Assembly: GCA_039105265.1 (NCBI GenBank)
Contig: JAPFFF010000007.1
Span: 3,038,001 to 3,102,000 of the forward strand
Reading direction: 5' to 3'
Length of the DNA: 64,000 nucleotides
DNA from: Tritrichomonas musculus
Lineage: Eukaryota > Parabasalia > Tritrichomonadida > Tritrichomonadidae
In this document: in pieces, positions 46,511-56,767 of the stretch
Position numbering within the stretch: position 1 is the stretch's first letter
Layout: each line of letters begins with the position of its first letter
The notes under the pieces: model-generated
The model's input: only the letters and a program-made list of their open reading frames with translations
Database searches by the model: none
What the model was told of the DNA's origin: nothing
Translations under genes and position numbers: made by a program

Positions 46511-49500
46511 TTATATAAGAACTTTCTGTAACATTAATGATATTTGCTTTTGATCAGACTCAGAAACTTTTGGTAATTGATTGATTAGTGTTTCGATCAC
46601 ATTTGCTGTAGTCTCATCAATTTCATTTATATACGAAGAAATACATGCAATACACTGGCTCACTGAATCCCCATGGATCATCATATCAACAAATTTATTA
46701 AGAAATTCAACTTTATATTGAGAAAGCGATTTTGATTTCAAAACTGCCATTGCAATATCATCAATATCATCAACATTTTCACTTTCATTAACAGACTGAG
46801 TTTCATTTTCAGGAACAATCTGCTGATAAACACGATGCAAAAGCATTGGAACTTCTTTGATTGTTCGACATGAAACAGCAAGTTTAGGAATGATTGGAAT
46901 GAGCGACTTTATGTCAATATCAACTTCAAAAGATATAACAAAGAATACTCTGGCGTATTTCTGAATATTTTCATTTGCTTGAGTAATTATCATTTTCCAA
47001 AAAATGCTCTTTCCTCTTTCATCAACATTCTTCAAAAAGCAAACAGCAATCTTCAAACAAAAATTCTTTCCACTATAAACATCATCATCCAAAACACAAT
47101 CATTATTTTTATTGCTAATTTTATTATTATTATCATTATTATTATCATTATTATTATCATTATTATTATCATTATCATTATTATTATTATTATCATTATC
47201 ATTATTATTATCATTATTGCTGTTATTATCGCTACTATCAGTATTGTCTTTGTCATTATTTGATTTGTCTTGGACATTTTTGTTTTTAACGAGGCTGGCC
47301 AAATCAAAGTTCATATTTACATCACTTTTCTTAATAAAGTTGATTATGAGTGTAACAAATTTGTCAGAAAGATCATTCCATTGATTATTGCTAACTGTAT
47401 TAAAAATTTTGATGAGAATGTCAAAATCTCCTTCGTCATAGGATTGGATATCTTTCAAAGCATAACTTAAAAAAGAGTGGCTATTTGATGGACAATAAAG
47501 AGCGAGTGCTAGAGCTAATTTTCTAATAAAAGGAGAAACTTTTTCTGGAAAATAAGAAAGAATTAAAAGTAGGGATGAAGAATGCTCACGAACTGTTTCA
47601 TTTGCATAGTAATACAAATCTTTTTTAATATCTACTGCTAGATTTTGCTGTTTAAACAAAGCTGCAAATAAAGGTGAATCTACTGAATGAGTTTGTTTTA
47701 CAATTCCAATATATAATTTGGACCAGGTCTCTTTTTCTGTTTCATTAATTACATCCATGAGTAATGGAAATGTTTTCATTGCGAATGATATAACACATTT
47801 TTTAGAGGCTTCATCACCATTATCATTATAAATACTATCAGCAAGATAAGAAATGAGTGATTTGGAACTACTCTTGTTTTTTATAATTATATGTATTATT
47901 TGATCAAATATTTTATTTTGCTTGGTAAGTGGGGAATTTTGGGAAATAAGAACGGGCAAGATTGATGGTAGGCTCTTTTGGGAAATAATTTCAATTGCTT
48001 CAAAAAGAATCATTGATACTTCTTTCTTTTCAGTGATGATTGCAGAAATTAATTCAAAAACAATCTTGGGATCACACTGATGTTCATTTATACCTTTCAT
48101 TTCAAGTAAATATTTAATGCACAAAGCAATATTTTTATGATGAATATCAAGTAGTTTTTCATCTTTAAATGTCTCCAGAAGTATGGTGATAATTTCATAT
48201 ATTAAGGAAAATTGAAGTTGCTTCGATAGAAAGTTGAACAATGATTTGCGAAGAGGTTCACCATTTAATGACTTAAAATCAATTTCGTTATGGTCACTTT
48301 TTTGATTCTTAAATTTATCAAATAAGTAAATCACATCAAAAATAATTTGAGAAGCTAATTGGTCACATTCTTCAGTTAATATTAGAGGTAATGTATTTAC
48401 AATGATTTTGTTGATTTTTTCATTATCAATTACGTTTGAAGATGATACTTTAGGTGTATATTGCTCATAAATACCATTCATCATTTGACAAATACTTACC
48501 CACTTCAAGTTTCTTAGAAAACTTGGGAAAATGGACAAAGAAATTGAAACGAGTGTCTCAAACAAAAAATTGGATTCAATTACTCGTGAGTAAAGATCTC
48601 TAGCCCCCATTAATATGCTTTTGAAAGACTTATCATTAGTATTTTGAATCAGTGTAGCTACTGATTGAAATAATGTCTGATATTTATCAACTGCTCTAAC
48701 TGGCCTCAATGGAACAAGCGATGCTAAAGCCAAGAGTATTGAAGCAAAATACCTCAAATCACATGAAGAATCGTTATTATTTTCATTATCATTATTTGAT
48801 TTATCTTGCTTGATAATTTTGTCAACTTCACATGTTAGCATACTTGTTACATAGTCTTCCAAGAAGTCCTTGCTTTGGAATGAAAAATCATCGTGTTTTT
48901 CTTGATATTTTTGGATATGACCACACATCCTCTGAATTGAAAAGAGTGAAGCTTTTGAAACTTCTTGATTTTTGGGGGTTGAAACGAGATACTTGCTCAT
49001 GAAAGACGTTGAAAAAGGCAAGAAATCCTTTATAAAAGTTGTTGATTCAATGAACGATGAGCAGTAACCGATGATGTAGAATATAGTGACGATTGTATCT
49101 TCAGAAGTTTCCGACGTTTTGAAGATGAAAAAGACTCTCCTTTTCGTTGCTGAACTTGAAATAAAACCTTCAGTAAATGACAAAGCAATATCTGGATAAG
49201 AATGAGCTATTAAAGCGATCATTTTTCCAAATGTGCTCGAATTTGAATGTCCATATGGTATCACCTTTTGTAATGATCCTGTAATAATTTCAGGTGGCAA
49301 TCTTTGTAGCGATATTCCTAGAAAAAGCATCGATTGGCCAGGTAAAATCATTAGGAATGTTAATGCAAGGTTGTAAACAACATTTATGTCTAAACTGTGT
49401 ATTGAATTTGAATATGCAGAAAGGACACCTTGAATAAATGGGCCTTTGCCTTGGAATTCTTGGATATGAGTTATAAATTCAATTGCGAATTGGCTCGATA

Positions 49501-51343
49501 TTGTGGCTGCTGATGGTCCAAGAAGAGGAAGAAACTCGGGAAAATCTAAAACTGAACTAACAACATTGCAGAACAAAATTGTTTCTGTTGTTGGTGATCC
49601 TGAAAGCTGAACTTCTGAATTTCCTTCAGTATTGGTATTGATGCCTTTATTGGAACTTCCTGAAATATCACTTTGATTGTACATTAGCTTGGCAAAGCAA
49701 GAAGGGTCATCGAAATCATAATCATGAGAGATCTCAGATTGGCCATCATTTATATTTAAAACTGGTATTTTAGACTCTGGTGATTGATTTGCTTGAAGTA
49801 ATACCTGGAGAGCTTGTATATAAAGTGCATCTATCCTACCTGGTTTGAAATTATTTACAATTTCGGGAAAAATAGAATCAAAAGGTATTTGGCCATTGAT
49901 GAGATAGTCATATGCAATATTTGATCCCAAGGAAATAGCTAATACAAGAAAACGAAGAGATGCTTTTGATGAAAACTTATTAGCACATATTCCGCAAAGT
50001 CGGATTAAATATTGATATGATGGTGAAAAAGATTGCTTTATTTGTGAGATAAGCGGATTCAAAAAAGATTCAATAACATCAAGATCAAATTTTTTAATCT
50101 TTCTATAATTTTTTTTGGATTTTCCTGATTTTTTATCCTTTTCTTCAATTTTATTTTCGGTATTATTATCTTCATCATTGATATTCAGTATAGATGATGT
50201 TGAATTTAATTCAATGTTAATATTTTCATCTTCATTATTATTGTAATTTTTATCTTCTTCTTTTGAAAGATTAATTGCATCAGCTGATGAATAAGCTAAA
50301 ATCATTGTTCCAATGCTTGTATCACGTGTTTGCATCAAACAGTCAAAAGGATCAATGTCATATTTAAAAATAAAGTTGAGAAATGTTTTGATAATAAATT
50401 TATTTCCACAAATTGTTGGATCTTTAATTTCATCATTTATTTCAACGTCGTTCAATTGAGCATTTGTGATGAAAAAAGTTACAAGATCATCATCAAGTGG
50501 GCGAAGAAGATTGAGTGAGTCAGGAAATTCGAGAACTTTGTCAATAAAAGAACACAAATAAGGAAGATGCTCAACATCTTTTTTTGCTTTTTTAATTAAA
50601 TAGGTAATAAAAGCTGGGATTTCTTTGAGATATTGTGGTTGAAGACGGCTACCAATAAGACTAAGAATTGTTGGCAAAGCGTATGTATAAATTTCGTTTT
50701 CAGGAAGGGATTTACAAAAGCTAATTAAAGTTTTGACTGTAGGGACGTTTTCAATTTCTTCATGCTTTGATAATAATTTGAGTTCCGAAAATGTTAGTGT
50801 GGAAAATGATGTTTTTGGCGATATCAATGGTTGAATTTGCGGAATATAATCTGAAATATCATCGCAATATGATAAAGTACTTAGTAAAAAGGCAATTTGA
50901 TGCTGATTCGCTGGTATGCTTGAAAGGCATTGAGCAATTCCAGAAGGAAATAATGAAGCTAAATGTGAAGTTGAATCAATTAACAAAAGTGAGTTAATGT
51001 CAACTCTGCTAATAAATGATGAAGGTAATTGCTTATTAATTAAATCGTTCAGGTATTGAAATATTTCTATTGATTTTGATACAGATTGCGATACAGATTT
51101 TTCTTTTGAATAATAATCATATAGTAGATTCATTATATTTGAAACAAGAGGTAGATGATGGGGTGTTTGACAAAATGCAAATACAGAATCTCGAGCTTCA
51201 TTATTAGAAATAAGTAACGAAAATAATTTTGAACTTTGATCAGAAAAACCTTCTTGATGGGCGTTTGCCAAAAGCGTTTTCATTGCAGTTGCACGTAGTC
51301 TATATTTTGGTAAATCTTCTGATTGTTTCTCATCATTCTCCAT
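46511..51343 (-). CDS. Giant alpha-solenoid (HEAT-like) protein, function unknown
   Basis: 1610 residues from the ATG at 51341-51343 (MENDEKQSEDLPKYRLRA); three upstream codons in the frame lack an ATG. It is predicted helical almost throughout, with repeated hydrophobic helix pairs typical of HEAT-type scaffolds (LVSNIMNLLYDYYS, YLIRLCGICANKFSSK, FASILLALASLVPLRP, IEIISQKSLPSILPVLIS). There are three low-complexity inserts: about 360-400 (Asn/Asp), 545-575 (Ser/Gly/Asn) and about 1355-1410 (the N/D tract of the tandem repeat at 47122-47245). No catalytic motif. Size and fold suggest a scaffold such as a nuclear-transport or proteasome-adaptor protein, but no family signature is clear. Divergent from exportin-1 across about 200 bp. 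Confidence 0.75.
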   Translation of the reverse strand: MENDEKQSEDLPKYRLRATAMKTLLANAHQEGFSDQSSKLFSLLISNNEARDSVFAFCQTPHHLPLVSNIMNLLYDYYSKEKSVSQSVSKSIEIFQYLNDLINKQLPSSFISRVDINSLLLIDSTSHLASLFPSGIAQCLSSIPANQHQIAFLLSTLSYCDDISDYIPQIQPLISPKTSFSTLTFSELKLLSKHEEIENVPTVKTLISFCKSLPENEIYTYALPTILSLIGSRLQPQYLKEIPAFITYLIKKAKKDVEHLPYLCSFIDKVLEFPDSLNLLRPLDDDLVTFFITNAQLNDVEINDEIKDPTICGNKFIIKTFLNFIFKYDIDPFDCLMQTRDTSIGTMILAYSSADAINLSKEEDKNYNNNEDENINIELNSTSSILNINDEDNNTENKIEEKDKKSGKSKKNYRKIKKFDLDVIESFLNPLISQIKQSFSPSYQYLIRLCGICANKFSSKASLRFLVLAISLGSNIAYDYLINGQIPFDSIFPEIVNNFKPGRIDALYIQALQVLLQANQSPESKIPVLNINDGQSEISHDYDFDDPSCFAKLMYNQSDISGSSNKGINTNTEGNSEVQLSGSPTTETILFCNVVSSVLDFPEFLPLLGPSAATISSQFAIEFITHIQEFQGKGPFIQGVLSAYSNSIHSLDINVVYNLALTFLMILPGQSMLFLGISLQRLPPEIITGSLQKVIPYGHSNSSTFGKMIALIAHSYPDIALSFTEGFISSSATKRRVFFIFKTSETSEDTIVTIFYIIGYCSSFIESTTFIKDFLPFSTSFMSKYLVSTPKNQEVSKASLFSIQRMCGHIQKYQEKHDDFSFQSKDFLEDYVTSMLTCEVDKIIKQDKSNNDNENNNDSSCDLRYFASILLALASLVPLRPVRAVDKYQTLFQSVATLIQNTNDKSFKSILMGARDLYSRVIESNFLFETLVSISLSIFPSFLRNLKWVSICQMMNGIYEQYTPKVSSSNVIDNEKINKIIVNTLPLILTEECDQLASQIIFDVIYLFDKFKNQKSDHNEIDFKSLNGEPLRKSLFNFLSKQLQFSLIYEIITILLETFKDEKLLDIHHKNIALCIKYLLEMKGINEHQCDPKIVFELISAIITEKKEVSMILFEAIEIISQKSLPSILPVLISQNSPLTKQNKIFDQIIHIIIKNKSSSKSLISYLADSIYNDNGDEASKKCVISFAMKTFPLLMDVINETEKETWSKLYIGIVKQTHSVDSPLFAALFKQQNLAVDIKKDLYYYANETVREHSSSLLLILSYFPEKVSPFIRKLALALALYCPSNSHSFLSYALKDIQSYDEGDFDILIKIFNTVSNNQWNDLSDKFVTLIINFIKKSDVNMNFDLASLVKNKNVQDKSNNDKDNTDSSDNNSNNDNNNDNDNNNNNDNDNNNDNNNDNNNDNNNKISNKNNDCVLDDDVYSGKNFCLKIAVCFLKNVDERGKSIFWKMIITQANENIQKYARVFFVISFEVDIDIKSLIPIIPKLAVSCRTIKEVPMLLHRVYQQIVPENETQSVNESENVDDIDDIAMAVLKSKSLSQYKVEFLNKFVDMMIHGDSVSQCIACISSYINEIDETTANVIETLINQLPKVSESDQKQISLMLQKVLI
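47122..47245 (-). repeat. Microsatellite-like (TTATTATCA)n coding tract
   Basis: TTATTATCATTATTA-type 9-12 bp units repeat for about 120 bp, coding an N/D/NN-rich tract in the giant alpha-solenoid protein. It keeps frame and probably varies in length between strains. Confidence 0.85.
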
Positions 51344-51506
51344 TCTATGCAAAAATTTTTTTTACTCAAATACGAATTCAAAGAAAATTTTTCGTTCGAT
51401 ACAAAAAGGTCAATAAATTTAGTGAATTTTGATGTCATCATCTATTGAAAAGAAAAATAGAGAACGTTTATAAAAGTCATTTCTGTAGTTTTAAAGCATA
51501 ATCTGG

Positions 51507-51511
51507 TCACT
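51507..51511 (+). promoter_or_regulatory. Initiator (Inr) candidate of exportin-1
   Basis: TCACT with the putative +1 A at 51509, 33 nt before the ATG at 51542. Confidence 0.4.
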
Positions 51512-51541
51512 TTATTCAATTTTTTCAGAGCAGAGGTATTG

Positions 51542-54500
51542 ATGGATGCTCAAGTGATGATGATGGAATCTCTAGCTACCCCAGGCACTCCGATAAATTT
51601 ACAGATGCTTGATTTAACAGTTCAAGCAATGCAAAAAACAGATTCCATTGGAGCAAAGGCACGAGAAATAATTTCTCGTTTTTCATCTCGATTAGATTCA
51701 TGGACAGTGTCAAATGATGTTTTAAATTCTCAACAATGTTCAGATGACACAAAATTTATTATTCTTACAGTTCTTAAAAACACAATAAAAACCTCTTGGT
51801 CGCAATTTGATCAGACAACAAAAGACTCAATCATTCAATTTATTTTACCACAGAGCATTCAACTTGCAAATTTAAATACCAATCAAAAATGTGTTAATAT
51901 GGCAGATGGGGTAATTGTAGAAATTTTAAAGTATGAATGGCCGAATAATTATCCGAATTTTATTAATGATTTACTTCAATCAATGAAAATGTCAAAATAC
52001 GCTTTTAAAAATGGAATGATTATTTTGCAAGAATTAGCCAAAGACATTGCCGATTATAACAATTGCGGAATTACCTCAGAACGTTCAATTGAAATGACTG
52101 ATGCATTTGAGCAGCAATTTACACAGATTTTTGATGTTGTATCATCTGTATTTTTGAATCAAGATGAAAATGTTTTATCTGATTCTGATGTTGTTCATTC
52201 GACCTTAAAAGCCATGAAATCATTTATATCAGTTGTTGATATTCGTTTTTTTATTGCCACTCCACTATTTCCAATTCTATGTAACAATTACATGTCATCT
52301 CCTGAATATGCATTTGATGTTGTTGACATTTTTGGGGAAATAGCGAATGCGATAGAAATGCCACCTGAATTCAGAGAATTAATTCCCACAGTTTTCAAAT
52401 CTGTCATACAAGGCTTAAGTCCTATTATAACAAATGAAAACAATGAAGTAAAAACGATTATTGCATCATTAGATCCAAACATGGTACAAGTCCTTGCTTC
52501 GTCGCTCACATCTTTTCTTCTTAGGTTCTCCAACATTATTCTTTTTATTGACGACGGGATGTGGGCACGAACAGCCATTGAATGGCTCATACAAGTTACC
52601 GAAGTTGCCAAAGGTGATGCTTTTCATACTTGTCTTGATTTCTGGATGAAAGTCACACGAACCTGCCACAATGAATTCCTTAAACAGCAGCAGCAGCAAG
52701 AAGCAAATAATTCATCCACATCAATCAATCAGCTTCCTTTTTATGGATCCTTCTTTTCGCCATTGGAACAAATTTTGATTGCAAAATTTGTCGAGCCTTT
52801 TGAAGTTGATCAACGCGAGGATGAAGATGGAATCCAATGGGAAGAAGTCATTGAGACGACATCTCCTTTGTACGTTCCAATGAAGGCTTCTCTCGTCTTT
52901 CTGACAAATATGAACAGCACCGAAGTTTTTTCATTGCTGATGAACCTTTCAAACGAGGCTTCTTCGAACTTGGAGATGCTGAATAGATTTGCTTGGAATG
53001 CAGCTTGTCTAACTTCGTCCATTTGCGACAATTTTACTGCGAAAGCGTTCGAGATCGTGGCTTCTTCTTCAGCACTGATTGGAAACTCTTTCCTCTGGTT
53101 CGTCTCTCAACATCCAAGATTCTTGGCTGGCCATCCGGGCATTCTTCAAGGCGTCATTCAGAAGATTCTCGAGTCTTTGATAAACGACGAATTGAGAATT
53201 TTCGCTGTCTTTGCTTTAAAGTCACTTTTCGCTTCTGCTGAGCTGAAGGACGCTTTTGTGTCAAACGGATTCCGTGAACCTTTCATCAATGGACTATCGT
53301 CGTGCAATATGCTCACAAATGATTTTGTAATCGAGTCAGCTTCTTCTGTCATTTCGTATGAGATTAGCAAGGGACATGAAAACAACACTCCAATGAGCGA
53401 AGAAGAGAAAGAAAGACTAGTTAATCTTCTTTTGAGTCCAAACGATGATAAATGGTCGGTTCTATCGTCAAACTTGGATCCATCAAATATTATTCCAGTC
53501 ATTTTGGCAATGAGGGTATATGGAAAAGCAGGATATGTTCTAGGACCTCTTTTTATATCGCATGTCACAAAAATTCTTCCATCTTTCGTGGCTGCTCACG
53601 AATATTATTCGAATATTCAGATTTCAACAAACGAACAAGCAATTCTTATTAGACGAGTTAAAACTTCAATTACATCTGCTATCGAATCATTTTCACGGAA
53701 ATTAACATTGTATCCATCTAATATTGTTGAATTTGTAATTTCCCAATGCCTTCAAATTGCGTCAAATTTCTCAAATTCCCCAAAAGAAACTAGAGATCCT
53801 GCAATACTTCATTTGTTCGGGCTGCTTTGTGAGAAACACGGGCAAATACTTCTTCCAAATATGAACATGCTTTTTTCACTTCTATTTATGCCAACTGTTA
53901 ATATTATTGCCAATAATGAACAATTACAAAGCAGTTTTCAAAGCAATGGAAACTTTGATGCTTTTGATGAAGATGTTATTAATATGCATCGTTCCGCACT
54001 CCTTTCGTTTATTGATGGGGCTGTTAAGGGATGCATAAGTTTCATTGCTTTATTTAATGAAGCTTCTTTAAATAGCTTTGTAAGTACAATTCTTTACTTA
54101 ACTTCCTTTTTGACAAAGCAAGAAATTTGCTCCAAATCGATTAAGATTTTATCCAATTTTATTGAGTCTATAAGAATCAATGCATCTCCTGAGTTTATTT
54201 CTTCTTTTACTGCAAATTATGGAATAAAACTTGTTGTTGATTATTTTCGCATTGTTACTGATCCTTGCTATAACTTTGCTTTTAATGAAATTTGTAGCCT
54301 GTTTTTGCAGCTATTAAATCTCCCAATGATTAAAATGAACATTCAAGCACTTGTATCAACTTTACAACAAAATTTGTTTCCTCAGTTAAATGAAGAAGTA
54401 CTATTACAATTTGTAACATCTTTGGTTCATTCTATTGAAGAAAAATTGATTTTTAGGCAATATATGAGAGACTTTTTAATAAATATAAAGAAAGTGAGGC

Positions 54501-54595
54501 GAAATGATGTTAATTTCATGAAAGATGAACTTGAGCTTGAAAACAATCAATTACGACTGGACTTGCAAAATGAAATGCAAATGAATGTATCATAA
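51542..54595 (+). CDS. Exportin-1 (CRM1), nuclear export receptor
   Basis: A 1017-residue protein, close to the usual ~1070. It binds leucine-rich export signals with RanGTP and carries proteins and ribosomal subunits through nuclear pores. Recognisable parts: the importin-beta N-terminal region (LKNTIKTSWSQFDQTTKDSI, VEILKYEWPNNYPNFINDLL, NNGMII-type KNGMIILQELAKDI), the HEAT repeats, and the central block SFLWFVSQHPRFLAGHP that equals the IVGQYPRFL part of the NES-groove region. In the helix before that block I see no cysteine at the place of human Cys528 (region KAFEIVASSSALIG), so leptomycin-type reactivity would be lacking, as in some fungi. The C-terminal helix is short and acidic. Start chosen at the first ATG after an Inr candidate; the preceding TTG codon is ignored. 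Confidence 0.93.
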   Translation: MDAQVMMMESLATPGTPINLQMLDLTVQAMQKTDSIGAKAREIISRFSSRLDSWTVSNDVLNSQQCSDDTKFIILTVLKNTIKTSWSQFDQTTKDSIIQFILPQSIQLANLNTNQKCVNMADGVIVEILKYEWPNNYPNFINDLLQSMKMSKYAFKNGMIILQELAKDIADYNNCGITSERSIEMTDAFEQQFTQIFDVVSSVFLNQDENVLSDSDVVHSTLKAMKSFISVVDIRFFIATPLFPILCNNYMSSPEYAFDVVDIFGEIANAIEMPPEFRELIPTVFKSVIQGLSPIITNENNEVKTIIASLDPNMVQVLASSLTSFLLRFSNIILFIDDGMWARTAIEWLIQVTEVAKGDAFHTCLDFWMKVTRTCHNEFLKQQQQQEANNSSTSINQLPFYGSFFSPLEQILIAKFVEPFEVDQREDEDGIQWEEVIETTSPLYVPMKASLVFLTNMNSTEVFSLLMNLSNEASSNLEMLNRFAWNAACLTSSICDNFTAKAFEIVASSSALIGNSFLWFVSQHPRFLAGHPGILQGVIQKILESLINDELRIFAVFALKSLFASAELKDAFVSNGFREPFINGLSSCNMLTNDFVIESASSVISYEISKGHENNTPMSEEEKERLVNLLLSPNDDKWSVLSSNLDPSNIIPVILAMRVYGKAGYVLGPLFISHVTKILPSFVAAHEYYSNIQISTNEQAILIRRVKTSITSAIESFSRKLTLYPSNIVEFVISQCLQIASNFSNSPKETRDPAILHLFGLLCEKHGQILLPNMNMLFSLLFMPTVNIIANNEQLQSSFQSNGNFDAFDEDVINMHRSALLSFIDGAVKGCISFIALFNEASLNSFVSTILYLTSFLTKQEICSKSIKILSNFIESIRINASPEFISSFTANYGIKLVVDYFRIVTDPCYNFAFNEICSLFLQLLNLPMIKMNIQALVSTLQQNLFPQLNEEVLLQFVTSLVHSIEEKLIFRQYMRDFLINIKKVRRNDVNFMKDELELENNQLRLDLQNEMQMNVS

Positions 54596-54648
54596 TTTTT
54601 TTGTAATGACGTCAATCAAACAAAAAAAAATTTTGATGCTTTCGGAAA

Positions 54649-54682
54649 TGCGGTTACTTTTTTACTTTTTTTTTTAATCATA
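54649..54682 (+). promoter_or_regulatory. M3-like box with following Inr candidate
   Basis: TGCGGTT (54649-54655) fits the M3 consensus and shares the 9-mer GCGGTTACT with the uS10 promoter. TCATA at 54678-54682 lies about 30 nt downstream. Probably the promoter of the BTB-like gene, which would then have a leader of 85-140 nt. Confidence 0.4.
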
Positions 54683-54764
54683 TTATGAATTATTTTTTAT
54701 TTCTATTAATAAATTATATATATTATCGAGCGAATTTTGGAAATTTTGATTTTAAACTTTTTAA

Positions 54765-56324
54765 ATGCATATTCAAAAAATTAAATATACTGTTAGAACT
54801 TTTGTGAACCAATGTGAAATGAGTACTAAAACCTTCATTCTATCATCAGCGGGACTAAAAAACGTTATATTACCAAATAAAAACGAATATTTAAATATAT
54901 ACTTATCAGATGAAAATACAGAGCAGTTTAAGTTTATAATAGGCAAAAAAGAAATAATTATGAATCGATTTTTTACCGAATTTATTTCACCAAGAGTTTC
55001 TCATATGCATTTTTCAGATCCAACAATAAATTCTATTTATTTAGATGATTTTATTTTTGCAAATCCGAAATATACAATATGCCCATTTAATGAAAACGAA
55101 GATGAAAAAAATTCAAGCAGTTTTGAAGATTTATTTTCAGATGAAATGATTAAACTTATCAAAGATCTTTCACACGGATACAAAGTAGAACTCGACGAAT
55201 TAAATGGTATTAAACTCAGTTTAATTTCTCTTGTGATTGGAAACGAAGAAATATATCAACAAATCAACAAGCTTTATCCATTAATAATCAATGAAAATGA
55301 AGGAGATCAAGATAGAAACATAGAATATATGATTGAACGTTTAAAATACTTTCACACATGTTTTGATGACGAGCAAATAATTGATTTTATATCAGGTCAC
55401 TTTTATAAAATGGATCAAAATAAACTTTTAACGCTACCGAAATCAGTTCTTTATTCAATTATATCGAATTCGAAATTAATTATTGAAAGTGAAAATTCAT
55501 TATATCAATATATTAACAAGCTTTTTTTAAATACTAATTCTGAAAAAGAGAAATTAGAAAAGGACAAATATAACAACATTATTCTTTTTTACGAAAATGT
55601 TGAGTTTTCTCAATTAGATGAAAATATATTTTCACAATTTATTTCGCAATTTGACTTTACAGAAATGACAAATTTATTATGGAAGAAATTATGTAAATGT
55701 TTTTCGTTTGATTCATCATCACTCTCTTCAAATATTCAGCCTTCAAGCGAAGTTCGGCTAAAACGATATTTTAAATCACACAAATATCAAGAATTCTTAT
55801 ATGATTCATACTTTGATAATCAATTTAATGGAATCATTCATCATCTCACCGAAATTTGCCATGGAAATGTTCATCATAAAGGTATTGTTTCCGTTACAGC
55901 ATCATCTTTCCTCAATTATTTGCATTTTCCAAAGTGTGTTGTTAATTTAGAAGATAACAAACATTATTATCAATCAACATTTGATGATAAAGATGCTTGG
56001 ATTTGTTATGATTTTAAAGAATTTAAGGTTCATCCAACTCATTATGCAATTAGATCTAGATATGATGCAAGTGATGTTAATGGAAGCCCTTGCAATTGGT
56101 GTATTGAGGGATCTAATGATAATCAAAGTTGGGAGATTTTGGATACAAGGAAAAAAGAAACTTCATTAAAATATGCGAATGCATCTAATGTTTTTGAGAT
56201 TCAAAAAAAATTGGCAAAAGATGAGTTTTATCGCTATCTTCGTATTCATCAAACTGGACCTAATACAGCTGAAAATAGTTATTTTACACTATCTGCTCTT
56301 GAATATTTTGGAGCATTCATTTAA
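54765..56324 (+). CDS. BTB-like protein with C-terminal F5/8C (discoidin) domain
   Basis: 519 residues from the first ATG, or 501 from the internal ATG at 54819 (MSTKTFILSSAGLKNVILP), which looks more like the start of this family. The N-terminal ~110 residues have a BTB/POZ-like strand-helix order (FKFIIGKKEIIMNRFFTEFISPRVS). The middle is helical, BACK-like (ELDELNGIKLSLISLVIGNE, KSVLYSIISNSKLI). The last ~150 residues match a discoidin domain: NLEDNKHYYQSTFDDKDAWICYDF, VHPTHYAIRSRYDASDVNGSP, CNWCIEGSNDNQSWEILDTR, and FYRYLRIHQTGPNTAENSYF, LSALEYFG. Such BTB-discoidin proteins are expanded in trichomonads and resemble BTBD9; a role as cullin-3 adaptor is possible. Confidence 0.85.
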   Translation: MHIQKIKYTVRTFVNQCEMSTKTFILSSAGLKNVILPNKNEYLNIYLSDENTEQFKFIIGKKEIIMNRFFTEFISPRVSHMHFSDPTINSIYLDDFIFANPKYTICPFNENEDEKNSSSFEDLFSDEMIKLIKDLSHGYKVELDELNGIKLSLISLVIGNEEIYQQINKLYPLIINENEGDQDRNIEYMIERLKYFHTCFDDEQIIDFISGHFYKMDQNKLLTLPKSVLYSIISNSKLIIESENSLYQYINKLFLNTNSEKEKLEKDKYNNIILFYENVEFSQLDENIFSQFISQFDFTEMTNLLWKKLCKCFSFDSSSLSSNIQPSSEVRLKRYFKSHKYQEFLYDSYFDNQFNGIIHHLTEICHGNVHHKGIVSVTASSFLNYLHFPKCVVNLEDNKHYYQSTFDDKDAWICYDFKEFKVHPTHYAIRSRYDASDVNGSPCNWCIEGSNDNQSWEILDTRKKETSLKYANASNVFEIQKKLAKDEFYRYLRIHQTGPNTAENSYFTLSALEYFGAFI

Positions 56325-56767
56325 TCACTCAAAAATACTTTTCTTACTATTGAATAATTTCTGATTTAGCAAATACTGTAATGAAAAATTATTCTTGCTG
56401 AAATTTAATGAATTACATATATTTTTGTTTGCGATTGTAGAATTAAATTATAGATTTGTTCATTAAAAAAGAGAATATCATGATAAATCTCATCTTCAAA
56501 ATTTTCAAATGACTCTTTGAAGTCGTTATTTGTGATTCATCACATTGAAATATTTAATCGTGATTTTATTCAATTTTAGAAAAATTTGAAAATTAAAATG
56601 CTTTTCTTTAGTTATGAAATTACCATTTTGAGCAATAATTTCATATTTTTATAGAAATCTTTTTTTTTGAAGTCTAGTAAACGGTATCTTTCTCAAAATA
56701 ACTGGTTAATTATTTTTTTGTTAACCTTCAGGTGAAATAAAAACTTGATCAAGTGAAATAATTTTAA
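56325..56767. other. AT-rich spacer
   Basis: 3' side of the BTB-discoidin gene and upstream region of the M20-like gene. Only T/A tracts are seen. Confidence 0.4.

Noticed and set aside
46979-47384. Plus-strand frames rich in Ile or Leu opposite the giant solenoid gene
   Set aside because: They are shadows of the N/D microsatellite tract (poly-Ile/Leu from the reverse strand) and have no independent support.
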